Shown piece after piece: positions 8,270-17,830 of a stretch of 41,478 bases of DNA. The stretch lies in contig CAIVDM010000199.1 of assembly GCA_903904735.1 (NCBI GenBank), positions 1-41,478 of the forward strand, read 5' to 3'. Position numbers and translations under genes: made by a program. The notes under the pieces were generated by a model. The model saw only the letters and a program-made list of their open reading frames with translations, was not told the DNA's origin and made no database searches. The number at the start of each line of letters is the position of its first letter. Position 1 is the stretch's first letter. Source of the stretch: an uncultured delta proteobacterium. GTDB lineage: Bacteria > Bdellovibrionota_C > UBA2361 > OMII01.

Positions 8270-9195
8270 GATGCCTACCTCAACTATGCGGTTTATTCGC
8301 CTTCGTAAGCACCATAGAAGGTTGTCTGGGATTACGGCATGAGTAAGCTCGTAGACTGCAAGGGAGCTTAGCCGTTCGCGCGCTGCCACGGCAGTGGACT
8401 CCTGGTCTTCTAAAAGAGGTCGTAGCGAGCGGGGCCACGATGGCGATTGAAGCGCCGAGATCTGCGGGGTTCAAGAAAATGAGACTGATTCACGCGTCAC
8501 TGTGGCTAGATTAGCGGCCGCTAATCCAAGAGAGCGCCCTGCCAGCCTCCAAGCGCTGCCTCTATCAAGATCCGCAGGATTGAAGATAGCAAAGACCGAG
8601 GCCGAAATATTCCTCCAGCTCTTAAGAGCATCTCTCGAACGCGCCGGGCAGCTTACCTATCGCCGCCAGTAGGTCGTTGCTGTAGTCATCAGAGATTCTT
8701 CGTGTTGAGGCGCTCCTCCGAATCTTTCCTTCCACCTCACAGCTCTGTATCGCGTGAAGTTTCTCCGCCTTCGCTAGCGCACCTAGCTGAAGCGCAAAGA
8801 ACCTCATACGCCTCTTAGCCGACGATAGATCGACGCTGTAGCATAATAGCATCCTTAAGTCGGCTACTTGAGCTTAGGTATAAGGATTTTTAAGATGAAG
8901 GCGCCGACCACTTTCGGAAGCATTACAAGGGATTGGCTCCATCGAGAATGAACAGGCATGGGTCATGCGACCCCAACTTTTGAATCTGATCCTGGGTGGC
9001 TTCTTGAAATGCTCCTCGCTCGGGTCAGGGAGTGTGCCCCCTTCCCTTAACCTATGTGTAAAAGAGTCCTTAATCTCACTATTGCTACTTGTGGAAATCG
9101 GCGGCTCTAGAAATCATACTGGCGCAGGATCTGCCCACGCTGAATCAGCGCGATACCCACAAGAGTTGGCGGATAGCCGTATATGACAAACCTCT
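8270..9195. other. Gene-poor intergenic region
   Basis: About 0.9 kb lies between the divergent genes at 8269 (minus) and 9196 (plus). A 76-codon minus-strand frame (8622-8852) has a protein-like C-terminal half (FFALQLGALAKAEKLHAIQS) but no homology that I recognise and no properly spaced ribosome binding site. I do not call it a gene. No tRNA, hairpin terminator or repeat was found. Confidence 0.45.
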
Positions 9196-11112
9196 ATGAA
9201 CACATCGCCCCTACTCGCTAGCGTTTTAGACGCATGTCATCCTTTTCAGGTTTTATCGATTATTCTTCCGTTTCTTTGCGTGCTGAGCCTTTCTCGAAGA
9301 GCTCCAACTAAGGGGCTCATATGGTGTTTCGTCGCGGGATTCGCCTTATATGAGCTCATAACCTTTCTGCTCGGAACCATACTGGGCAATTTGGGATTTT
9401 TGGCGCCCAGCTATTACCGCGCCTTCTTCCTCACTACCTGCGTCGTTTTGGGGATCGTTTCACTTCTTAGCCTACCCGCGCTCTTTTCGACCATTAAGAC
9501 TCTGAGATACCGACCTTCATGGATAGATCCACTGCTGCTCGCGTGTGTCTGGAACGCGATAACGATGGTCGACTCGAGCTTCGTACTCGATTGGTCAACC
9601 GGAACGGTATCTTTTGACAGCCTGCATTACCACATCCCTCGAACGCTTGTTTGGTCTTGGCAGGGATCGTTCGCTCCCACGGCCACCCATATATGGCAGC
9701 AAGTCGGTCATCCATATGGTAGCGCGGCGACAATACTGCCAATTACCTTGCTTGGATGCGGATATCTTGGAGGGTCGTACTCTTCGCTCATCTTCTCGAT
9801 TGGCACGATACTATCGGTCTTTATGATCTGCCGCTCGTTCGGCTTTTCCTCGAGGGCTAGCGCGATGAGCGCTATGCTGTTGTTGTCGTGTCCGATCGTC
9901 GGGTGGCGTATGACAGACACCAGCACCGATATCGCGGCTTGTTTTCCGGTTCTCGCGGCGGTAGCGCTCATACGTTCACCACTTACGCTTCAACACTCGC
10001 TTTTTCTCTTTCCCCTCATGGTAGGGCTCGGCACATCAATTAAGCAGTACGCCGCGTTTCCGGCTGTCCCCATCGCGCTCGCGATCTTTCTACCTCACAT
10101 AAAGGAGATCCTCACGACTCGCAAACTGCTTCTGGCGGCGTTAGGAGGCACGGCGAGCGCCGGGATTCTCGCGTTTCTTTCCTACTTTCCAATTTACGGG
10201 GCGTTCGGAAATGTATTCGGAGACGCCATGCTGCCGAACCTATCCACGTTCGACCTAGGATGGAGGAGCGCCTGGGACAGCGTGCGTCTGATGGCGGTCG
10301 AGTGGACTTTCGACCCGTTACGCTTCCTACCTGATCCTGCCCGACAGGGAATCTTCGAAGGCTTCAATCTAGCCCAGACGTTCGATTACTTGGGCTTTAA
10401 GAATTTCAAGGGTCCGCTGAATCCTCCTCACAAGGAGACCTGTAGAGCGGGGATGCTATCACTTCTATTGTTGCCATGGTTGATTGCGGCTTTCGACGGA
10501 TGGAAACGAAAGACAGCGGCGACCTTGGCGTTTTTTGTAGTTTTCGTCTCCCAAACCGCCCCCATCTCCATAAATCCCGTAGGCGCTCGATTCGCGATTA
10601 TTCCAGTAGCGACATTCTGCGTACTCTTCGCGGCGAGAGCTACGCGCTCGCCCTTGATAACAGCTCTATTGTTATTTTTCGTCTCCTACGAATCTCTGCG
10701 ACACATTCTCGGCCGTGGGTACCTACAGGGTGGACGCCCGGCTTATAACGCGCATCATGAGCAATATGGAAGCCTTCACTCGATCACTGGAGACGATACG
10801 GTTCTTCTCCTTGGGCGGACGCTTTCCCAAGATGCTTTGATCTCAGGACTATTGGGACAAACAAAATTCCGATATTTCAAGTGTCCGCTGGATAACAACT
10901 GGCAAGCGTACTTGATCGAGGCTAAGAACCAGTCCAAGTGGCTCCTTTTCGGAAACCAAGACGAGTCTTTTATACCGGGGCCAGATTTTCGCACTTCACT
11001 GGGGCCAGCGTGTCCTCCGATCACACTCGTCGACTTTAGGTCCAATCTTGAGCACGCGGGATGGAAGCTCCACTCAACTCATAATACCTATGGCTTGTGG
11101 AGCCACCCCTAA
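9196..11112 (+). CDS. Large GT-C-like multispanning membrane protein
   Basis: A 638-aa protein with about 11-13 hydrophobic segments covering residues 15-500 and a soluble C-terminal domain of about 130 residues. The loop SFDSLHYHIPRTLVWSWQGS (around residues 140-160), with acidic and His residues after the early membrane helices, resembles the first extracytoplasmic loop of GT-C glycosyltransferases such as GT39/ArnT-like enzymes. It is therefore probably a lipid-linked-sugar transferase acting on the outer face of the membrane. Donor and acceptor cannot be read. The ATG at 9196 gives a short N terminus before the first helix, without a clear ribosome binding site. The gene has no close neighbour on its strand. 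The family assignment is by architecture and one motif, so a polymerase/ligase-type glycan enzyme is also possible. Confidence 0.75.
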   Translation: MNTSPLLASVLDACHPFQVLSIILPFLCVLSLSRRAPTKGLIWCFVAGFALYELITFLLGTILGNLGFLAPSYYRAFFLTTCVVLGIVSLLSLPALFSTIKTLRYRPSWIDPLLLACVWNAITMVDSSFVLDWSTGTVSFDSLHYHIPRTLVWSWQGSFAPTATHIWQQVGHPYGSAATILPITLLGCGYLGGSYSSLIFSIGTILSVFMICRSFGFSSRASAMSAMLLLSCPIVGWRMTDTSTDIAACFPVLAAVALIRSPLTLQHSLFLFPLMVGLGTSIKQYAAFPAVPIALAIFLPHIKEILTTRKLLLAALGGTASAGILAFLSYFPIYGAFGNVFGDAMLPNLSTFDLGWRSAWDSVRLMAVEWTFDPLRFLPDPARQGIFEGFNLAQTFDYLGFKNFKGPLNPPHKETCRAGMLSLLLLPWLIAAFDGWKRKTAATLAFFVVFVSQTAPISINPVGARFAIIPVATFCVLFAARATRSPLITALLLFFVSYESLRHILGRGYLQGGRPAYNAHHEQYGSLHSITGDDTVLLLGRTLSQDALISGLLGQTKFRYFKCPLDNNWQAYLIEAKNQSKWLLFGNQDESFIPGPDFRTSLGPACPPITLVDFRSNLEHAGWKLHSTHNTYGLWSHP

Positions 11113-12885
11113 GGTAGTTGTTCTCTGGTAGTTCTTCTCTGATCCGAGGTTGCCTTTGTCGACCATGATCCATTGTAACGCCAAGTTGCGTTTTGAAAGG
11201 AACCGCGGAACTACGACCATCCGTCTCGTTTTTTAAACGACCTGCTCGCTCCCGTTTCAACCGCTCGTACTGTCGCTTGGCGGTGGCCGCCATCTTCGCG
11301 AGCGCCGAAGTGCCTTCGCGCATATCTACTACTCGCGCGACCCACTCAAACCGCTTACCCCATAAACGATGTCGAATTGGACGTCTGCGTCTTGAATCCC
11401 ACGAAGTCACACACCGTACCTTGATTGACAAGCACTTTATAACCACTTCCATCAGCGAGCGGCTCACTGAGGATCCCGGACGTAAAGGGTGCACACGTCT
11501 ACCCCACTTGATCTCGCGTGATCACGGGATATAGACAGCGCCGCGCCAGCTCGTCCGGTCGATAAGCACCTACGCATACAGCGCTCAGGCGCCGATCGAG
11601 GGTCTACCTCTTAAAATTCGCGCATCGATGTCATTAATCTTTGCCACGAAATGTTCCTAGTTACTCCCTCCGAAGAGGGTAAAAGATTGCTACGCCCGAA
11701 GTCGGCGAGAGACGTTGGGAATAATTGAGGAGGTATGGCCCCCCTGTCTTCTCCTCCATTAATCCTCCGGAGAGTACGAATGGATTGCTACCCTATCTCG
11801 ACAGGATACCAGCCCATCCGCGCTCAAAAACCACCGCGGAAGACACATCCGCTGAGTTTGAGGTCGGAGCGAAAACGCGTAACGGCGCGTTCGTCCAGAC
11901 CCTACTCTAAAACAAATCGACTCCTTAGGCTTTAACCAGCTTTTATCACTGGCTACCTAAATCATCGCCACAACCTACACGATTCAAAGGAGCCCGCGTT
12001 CATTCGCGAACAAACGGCGAGGCTCTCTCGGAAGTTCCATACCTCTTCGGGAGCTCCTGAGAATCACGTGTTTTTGGGCGCTTGATTTTAACTATTGAGA
12101 CTTACGGGATTGCGGATATAGCGAGTACTTACCGTAATGAACACTACGAATGGAAGCTCTCTTGAGAAGAACAGAAAGCGAAACGACTACCCATATTCGA
12201 ATGTGTTGGGCTCATGTCGAAAACAGTCGGAAAGTATCCGAAGCCGTGACAATCGAGATCGATCGCGCTGACGGCTTGGTCACCCTCACTCCATGAGCGA
12301 TCTTGCCGCTGTTTCTGAGCGACCATGAGATCTCCCCCGGTAATGAATCGGTCTCGTCCAAACATTTTAGTTACTAGGCGTTCCATTTTGCTTCTCTGCT
12401 ACAATACGCGTCGCGGTTTTTGCACCTTACGACGCGATTACTATAGCTACGATACCATAGGGAGTGTTCTTAGTGGTGAAATTTCTCACGTCTCGATTCA
12501 GAAAATAATTTATCGGTGAAATCGAAGTATTAGCCTGTCAATTCAGACAGGCGCTCGCGAATCCTCAGAGAAGCGACGACTCACGAACACTGGTAGGTTC
12601 GCGGTCTTCGCTCTCAATAGCCTCCTGAGAACACTAATGCATGCCTGCTTTCACGTTGCGGCGATCAGACAATAGGATCTCCTAAATCTCTCGAGTCAGA
12701 GATCTCCTCAATATTTCAAATTCGAGTTGCCCCGACGTGCGCTCCTATCGAATCCTGCCATATCTCATGCCGCGCGAATCCCCAGGAATGATACGTTCAC
12801 GCGCTCCCGCCGTTGAGGGATCCTCACAGGAGCGCAAGGGAGACAGAAACCCTATTCATTACAAGCGAACAAAAGAGTCGGGACC
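11113..12885. other. 1.8-kb stretch without a convincing gene
   Basis: This is the longest gene-poor stretch in the window. A 152-codon minus-strand frame (11036-11494) is very basic, with one helix-like segment (MREGTSALAKMAATAKRQYE), overlaps the end of the upstream gene and has no ribosome binding site. An 80-codon minus-strand frame (12144-12386, MERLVTKMFGRDRFITGGDL) is also unrecognised. Two small hairpins are visible: CCCTC-CGAA-GAGGG at 11666-11679 (a C(UUCG)G tetraloop on the minus strand) and GCCTGTC-N6-GACAGGC at 12533-12552. Neither is followed by a T-run. The region may hold decayed genes, and the nhaA promoter must lie near its right end. Confidence 0.5.
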
Positions 12886-14229
12886 ATGTCTGAATCTCCC
12901 CGCGCGCAAGAAACAGCACCTCCCGGACATCAGATAGATCTTCCTACCGAGCGCATCCATAGAGTGGCGCGGCCCGTTACTCGGTTCCTTGGTGTTCAGT
13001 CGGCAAGTGGCGGGCTTCTTCTCCTTAGCACTGTGTTAGCCCTTCTCTTGGCCAATTCACGGGGCGGACACGACCTAGCCTTATTTTGGGACACTTCACT
13101 TAGTATCTCATGGGGAACACACGAAGTTAAAAACTCGCTCAAGCATTGGATTAACGATGGGCTGATGGTCATCTTCTTTTTCGTTGTAGGTCTAGAACTC
13201 AAGCGCGAAGTCGTTCTGGGGCAACTGAATTCCCTTCGAGCGGCGGTTCTTCCCATAGTCGGCGCAATCGGAGGTATGGTTGTGCCTGCCGGCCTCTATT
13301 TGTCACTTCAATGGGGAGATATCGGCCACAAGGGCTGGGGAATTCCAATGGCTACCGACATCGCGTTCATGGTCGGCTGCCTAACGCTTCTTGGGAATCG
13401 AGTACCCAACACTCTTCGTGTGCTCTTGCTTACTCTCGCGGTTACGGATGATCTAGGCGCCGTCCTGGTAATCGCTTTCGGGTACTCTCATGGCTTACAA
13501 CTTACGTTTCTTGCGTTGGGATTTGTCGCGATCGGCGTCATGATGTTCACCGCCTGGATTGGAACACGAAGCGTGCCTATCTATATTATCCAGGGGGTCC
13601 TGATTTGGTTCGCCTTTCACGAGTCTGGCATTCACGCTACCATTGCCGGTGTCATTATCGGTCTTTTGACCCCCGTCAATCCTTGGATAAGTGAAGGACT
13701 CCTCGCTCAGCTAATTCGGCGACTTCAATTCTTTCTTACTCACGGGTTTTTTGGGGACCAAGAGTATAAACGCGCCATGCTGAAAAAACTGGAGCGCGCG
13801 GCGAGAGAATCTGTTTCTCCCCTGGAGAGACTGGAGGTCGCCCTCCATCCATGGGTCGCGTTCCTGATCATCCCACTTTTCGCTTTCGCGAACGCGGGAG
13901 TCCCCCTTCATGCGGACGCGTTTTCGCAACCGATCACGATAGCGATTATCGTTGGTCTAGTACTCGGAAAGCCCATCGGCGTCGTGCTTGCCCTTGGAAC
14001 AGCCGTATATCTGGGATGGGCGAAGCTTCCAGAAGATGTTACCTGGAGAACCCTGACGTACTCATCAATCCTCACTGGGATCGGGTTTACTATGTCCTTG
14101 TTTATCGCGGAGCTTGCGCTTGAGGGGGCGGCTTTGGACGCCGCGAAGATCGGCGTTTTAACGGCGTCCACTATCTGCGCTGTTGTGGGTATGGGACTAA
14201 TGTTGTGGCACAAGCCACACGTCAGGTAG
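12886..14229 (+). CDS. nhaA: Na+/H+ antiporter NhaA
   Basis: A sodium/proton antiporter that exports Na+ (or Li+) in exchange for protons across the cytoplasmic membrane, giving pH and salt homeostasis. The 447-aa protein is full length and slightly longer than E. coli NhaA because of an N-terminal extension of about 30 residues. Family signatures are clear: GVQSASGGLLLLSTVLALLLANS in the first helix, INDGLMVIFFFVVGLELKRE, MATDIAF with Asp158, and LAVTDDLGAVLVIAF with the ion-binding pair Asp188-Asp189 (equivalent to Asp163/164 of E. coli). The closing helices are also present (GKPIGVVLALG, SILTGIGFTMSLFIAELAL). The ATG at 12886 follows GAGTCGGGACC, a weak ribosome binding site. The gene is flanked by gene-poor DNA upstream and converges with the sulfatase-fold gene downstream, so it is probably monocistronic. 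No NhaR-like regulator is seen. Confidence 0.97.
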   Translation: MSESPRAQETAPPGHQIDLPTERIHRVARPVTRFLGVQSASGGLLLLSTVLALLLANSRGGHDLALFWDTSLSISWGTHEVKNSLKHWINDGLMVIFFFVVGLELKREVVLGQLNSLRAAVLPIVGAIGGMVVPAGLYLSLQWGDIGHKGWGIPMATDIAFMVGCLTLLGNRVPNTLRVLLLTLAVTDDLGAVLVIAFGYSHGLQLTFLALGFVAIGVMMFTAWIGTRSVPIYIIQGVLIWFAFHESGIHATIAGVIIGLLTPVNPWISEGLLAQLIRRLQFFLTHGFFGDQEYKRAMLKKLERAARESVSPLERLEVALHPWVAFLIIPLFAFANAGVPLHADAFSQPITIAIIVGLVLGKPIGVVLALGTAVYLGWAKLPEDVTWRTLTYSSILTGIGFTMSLFIAELALEGAALDAAKIGVLTASTICAVVGMGLMLWHKPHVR

Positions 14230-14260
14230 CTCTAATCAAGCGGATAGGCTGACACGCGGG

Positions 14261-16429
14261 CTATAGCGCTCTCAACTCCTGAAGACTCACCACTCCGTTA
14301 CCGCCTCCTACTACTTTGTAGAGCACCACTTTATTTATACCTGCCTGGAAAGCGGAATCGAGAATCAGCGACGCAAAGAGATAGGAGCCCGGTGAGCCTG
14401 GTAGAGTTGTCGTAACGTGCTGAATGATTCCGTTAACCGCGATGACAACCTCGTCACCCACGGCTAAACTCTTTCCTTCAATCGCCCCTTGTAGATTACA
14501 AGGACATACTCCCGTTTTTGGATCATAACGAAGCGCGCCGCCCGCTCTGCTTGGATCAGGCTTTCCTGATCGTAAGAGAAATTGAAACTGCCCATCGCCT
14601 GGAGTGACCGGGAACTCCTTTACATGATGTCCCAATAGCTCACCGCGTGGTCCGATGAAATACGGATTGTGCTGCTTCGGGGAATCGTATCCAGGCAATG
14701 AATACTTCCAATCGATCGTGGCTCTCGATGTCTCGGAAGAAACTGGAAAAGACCGCAGGGTTCCCTCTTTAACTGCTTGCGACGCGTCGCCCGCTTTTTG
14801 GGCTTCCTGCTTTGAGATGCGCCCCACTAAGAGGTTCTGCTCAGTTCTGTCAGGTATATCTCCACGCAGGAGCGAGACGCCATCAAACGAGACGTTGTAG
14901 TCGAGCCCTAGCGCGTCAAGGACGGTCGGAACCACGTCGATAGTCTGCGCGTGTCGCTCGCTCACAGCTCCTTTCCCGATTCCTGGGAGCTTCACAAAGA
15001 GCGGAATGCTCATGACATCCTCATAAAAAGCGGGATGCCCTACATCGCCGCGACGATGCGTGTGGGGCTGAAACGACATCCCGTGATCCGCCACGGCAAC
15101 AAAGAGGGCTCGGTCGTATATACCTATCTCTCTCAGCTTCGCGACAAACTCGCCGAGCATCCTATCTGTCGCCCCTAACTGCATGACGAACTGCTGATAC
15201 GAGACACGTCGTAGCGCTGGATCCTCTGACCAACGATCTTTAACGTACCCTTGAAGGACGCCAGGGGCATACATCTTTCCTGAGGGAACGAATTGATGTG
15301 GCATATGCGGCATAATCACATGCACGAATATGAACGGAGCTTTATCGGTCGGGGCTTTAAGCCCCTGCGTGAAGCGACGAAAACTCTCCACACGCCCCTC
15401 ACGACTAAAGTTAGGCGCGTCCCAATTAGCGTTCGTCTCGTCCCAAAAATCTCCCCACTTACCATCGATGTTTGGAACCCCAACCTCGACATCGCTCGGC
15501 ACGACATAATTGAGGTACACAGCCGCGAGGTCCTTGATCATCGCCTTCATGCGACCGCGCCAACTCGTTCGGCGCTTTTTCCTTCCACAGAGATCGTCCG
15601 GACAAAGCTTCGTGAACGGTTCATACGCTCGGACGGCGTGACTACGAGCCAACAGAGTGAACAGGTTAACGGGGTAACTCTCCGCTGTCGGCAATTGCTT
15701 GAGCGACCGCGGCATCTTGCCGGACACGATCGCCGGGAGTGCTATCGGCGTGAATTGGTTAACGGCCGCCGCGTTCTTGTACCAAATGGCGTCCTTAGCG
15801 AGCGTCGCGAAGTTGGGAAATCTAAGCCCATCGATCTCTCGATTCTTGTCGAGGAGTCCGTTAAGGGGGAACTCATCGAAGATAAGAACAACGACGGGCG
15901 TCTCGCTGTGCTTTGTGAATCCATTTTCCCGCGTTACCTTTGTAGGGGAAAGGAGCGTCGAGACACCTTCTCCGCGCAGGAAGTTCACCACTGAAAAAAC
16001 GGTCAGTAGCGCCATCCACGACAACCATGCACTGGCGGTCGAATATCGATTCACGCACACGGCGACAACGAGACCGGCGAGAGCGGAAACGACTAGCGCC
16101 ACGAGCCCACTTGAGAAGGCGTGCGCCGATAGCATCGGCGTTAACGCTGTCGCGGCGAGAATGGCCACAAACGCTCCATGCGCGATCGTCGCGGCGACGC
16201 GCCCAAAGATTCGAGCTATCCCCTCAAGGAGAAGTAACAGTAACGGCGGAACCAGAACCAGCAGCGCCACAAGTGAGACGATATCGAACGGAAATACCCG
16301 TCGATTAACAAAAAACTCAGGTCCGTCGCTCAAGATATTCAGCAGCGGAGAAGAGATCGCGAGGCCCGTCAGGGCCAGCAGCTGGGCGCCACGCCGAAAC
16401 GCCACTACTCTCGGCGATAGTGTCGTCAC
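14261..16429 (-). CDS. Membrane-anchored sulfatase/phosphoglycerol-transferase-fold enzyme
   Basis: A 722-aa protein with about four or five N-terminal membrane helices (residues about 15-150) and a large outward-facing alkaline-phosphatase-superfamily domain. Metal-site motifs are visible: VVVLIFDEFP (Asp185), the nucleophile segment NQFTPIALPAIVSG with Thr227 as the likely active-site residue, PFIFVHVIMPHMPH, and FVAVADHGMSF for the Asp-His pair. A Thr nucleophile and no CxPxR motif point to a phosphotransferase (LTA-synthase or phosphoethanolamine-transferase type) rather than a true sulfatase. The C-terminal 130 residues form an extra domain with a CPCNLQG segment. The GTG start is preceded by TAGGAA, which overlaps the stop of the upstream methyltransferase (7-bp gap), so translation is coupled. 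It probably decorates a surface glycan or lipid. The substrate is inferred only from context. Confidence 0.88.
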   Translation of the reverse strand: MTTLSPRVVAFRRGAQLLALTGLAISSPLLNILSDGPEFFVNRRVFPFDIVSLVALLVLVPPLLLLLLEGIARIFGRVAATIAHGAFVAILAATALTPMLSAHAFSSGLVALVVSALAGLVVAVCVNRYSTASAWLSWMALLTVFSVVNFLRGEGVSTLLSPTKVTRENGFTKHSETPVVVLIFDEFPLNGLLDKNREIDGLRFPNFATLAKDAIWYKNAAAVNQFTPIALPAIVSGKMPRSLKQLPTAESYPVNLFTLLARSHAVRAYEPFTKLCPDDLCGRKKRRTSWRGRMKAMIKDLAAVYLNYVVPSDVEVGVPNIDGKWGDFWDETNANWDAPNFSREGRVESFRRFTQGLKAPTDKAPFIFVHVIMPHMPHQFVPSGKMYAPGVLQGYVKDRWSEDPALRRVSYQQFVMQLGATDRMLGEFVAKLREIGIYDRALFVAVADHGMSFQPHTHRRGDVGHPAFYEDVMSIPLFVKLPGIGKGAVSERHAQTIDVVPTVLDALGLDYNVSFDGVSLLRGDIPDRTEQNLLVGRISKQEAQKAGDASQAVKEGTLRSFPVSSETSRATIDWKYSLPGYDSPKQHNPYFIGPRGELLGHHVKEFPVTPGDGQFQFLLRSGKPDPSRAGGALRYDPKTGVCPCNLQGAIEGKSLAVGDEVVIAVNGIIQHVTTTLPGSPGSYLFASLILDSAFQAGINKVVLYKVVGGGNGVVSLQELRAL

Positions 16430-16436
16430 GGCGTTC

Positions 16437-17822
16437 CTACTTTACTTTCATGAGGTAGATAACTCGGCTCGTCTCTGGAACAGGCACACTTCTCTCGATT
16501 GAGAAGTACCGCCCAAAATATCGCTCGAAGTCAGCCTGGTTGTACTCTGGGAAGATGTCTTTGCGTGACGCCAAAAGTTTTTGAACCTGCGAATCCTGCT
16601 TTGGCACGAACTCTATGATGAGGTTCTTGCCACACGACGCGAAGAAGCGCGCGAGATTATCCAGCGGAACGTTATTCGAGATCGCCAAGTGGTGAATCAG
16701 CGCAAGCGCGAGAACGAGATCCGTCGGCCCACGGTCGAGAAGTGACTTTCGCTCGGTGTGCGCCCATCCAAGAGATGGTGACGGATTCGTGAGGTCCACG
16801 ATCAGCGGCAACAAGGAGGCGTTTTGCTCCTTCTTGCAACGCAGGTAATTCTTCTCAACGGCGCTTGGATCAACATCACACGCCACGGTGTAAGCGCCAT
16901 TTGCGGCCGCCAGGCGGCTAAAGAGCCCGTTGTTCGCGCCGAGATCCCACGCCACGGTCGGCTTCACCTCACGAACGAGGCTATCAACGATAGTCTCCTT
17001 CTCGGAGAGCGCTCGTGATGTGTAATTCGTGGCGTCATAGTAATCCGCCCACTCGGTTCCGCCCGGTGCCCAGTTCAGTTTCCGAACGGATGAACGGAGG
17101 CTATCAAGAATACCAAGGAGCGCCGTTCTATTGAGCGGTCGCTTGGGGCTCGACTTCCCTGCCCCGGCGGCGTTGGCGTACTTGTTCTGGGAACGCGCGT
17201 GAAGGTGGATGTGAATGAGATGAGAAAACTTGAACCAAGAGCTCTTGGGGAGGATCGCGCTCGCGAGCGACAACGGCACTCCATGAAGGAACGACAAGCT
17301 CAGTGAGCGAAGATGAATATCGCACTGAGACAAGAGCGCGAGTGGCGCGAGAAAATGTTGGCAGAACTGCTGGTACGCGACCCACGGAGTTCCCTCGACG
17401 TAACGCTCAAAGGAGAGCGTGTCGATAAAGATCGGCTTCGCCCCAACAAATTGCACATTGAACGCGGACGCGTCCTTGAGCGACATTCCGCGCTTGAGGG
17501 CCTCTTCTTGAAGGTCGAGTGTTAAGAGGGCCGCGTCCTTCAATTGGGAGAAGGACCATTCGTACGGGTATGAAATGAAGGGAATGAGCTTTGGCTTGAT
17601 AATGCGATACGCCTCGTTCGTCACTGACGCGACACCGCCAACCTCTTCGTGCGGAACAAGCTTTCCAGATTTCGTCAGCGCCTCATAGAGACCCGACGAC
17701 ATCAACAGATCGTAATCAGCGCTGTAGCTCTGATTGACCTGTCGGTACAACACGCCATCGCTGTGAAAAAGAAACCCACTAGGGTCGCGAAAGGAACCGC
17801 TGACAACCTCCGCTCCGAGCAT
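16437..17822 (-). CDS. SAM-dependent methyltransferase with kinase-like N-terminal half
   Basis: A 461-462-aa cytoplasmic protein. The C-terminal half (about 255-462) is a class I methyltransferase: motif I is VAWDLGANNGLFSRLAA (numbering from the GTG), followed by VACDVDPSA for the ribose-binding acid and the motif IV-like VLALALIHHLAISNNVPL. The N-terminal half starts GFLFHSDGVLYRQVN and contains LKDASAFNVQFVGAKPIFID, where Asp118, Asn123 and Asp135 are spaced like the catalytic loop and metal-binding Asp of small-molecule or protein kinases. I infer a kinase-like fold; the glycine-rich loop is not obvious. The ATG at 17822 lies six bases after GAGG, which overlaps the TGA of the small upstream gene; a GTG at 17825 is the alternative start. 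It is the middle gene of a three-gene operon with the YLDPGTGS protein and the sulfatase-fold enzyme. Confidence 0.87.
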   Translation of the reverse strand: MLGAEVVSGSFRDPSGFLFHSDGVLYRQVNQSYSADYDLLMSSGLYEALTKSGKLVPHEEVGGVASVTNEAYRIIKPKLIPFISYPYEWSFSQLKDAALLTLDLQEEALKRGMSLKDASAFNVQFVGAKPIFIDTLSFERYVEGTPWVAYQQFCQHFLAPLALLSQCDIHLRSLSLSFLHGVPLSLASAILPKSSWFKFSHLIHIHLHARSQNKYANAAGAGKSSPKRPLNRTALLGILDSLRSSVRKLNWAPGGTEWADYYDATNYTSRALSEKETIVDSLVREVKPTVAWDLGANNGLFSRLAAANGAYTVACDVDPSAVEKNYLRCKKEQNASLLPLIVDLTNPSPSLGWAHTERKSLLDRGPTDLVLALALIHHLAISNNVPLDNLARFFASCGKNLIIEFVPKQDSQVQKLLASRKDIFPEYNQADFERYFGRYFSIERSVPVPETSRVIYLMKVK

Positions 17823-17830
17823 CACTTACC

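Noticed and set aside
8622..8852. A 76-codon minus-strand frame as a small gene
   Set aside because: Part of it looks protein-like, but AAGG abuts the ATG with no spacer, there is no known relative, and the surrounding region is ORF-poor. The evidence is too weak.
11036..11494. A 152-codon minus-strand frame as a gene
   Set aside because: It overlaps the coding end of the GT-C-like gene, is strongly Arg-rich, lacks a ribosome binding site and matches no family I know. The helix-like stretch MREGTSALAKMAATAKRQYE is not enough.
15293..16502. Long plus-strand frames of 233 and 267 codons
   Set aside because: They lie fully antisense to the well-supported sulfatase-fold gene. Their Arg/Ser/Thr-rich composition is typical of codon-bias shadows.
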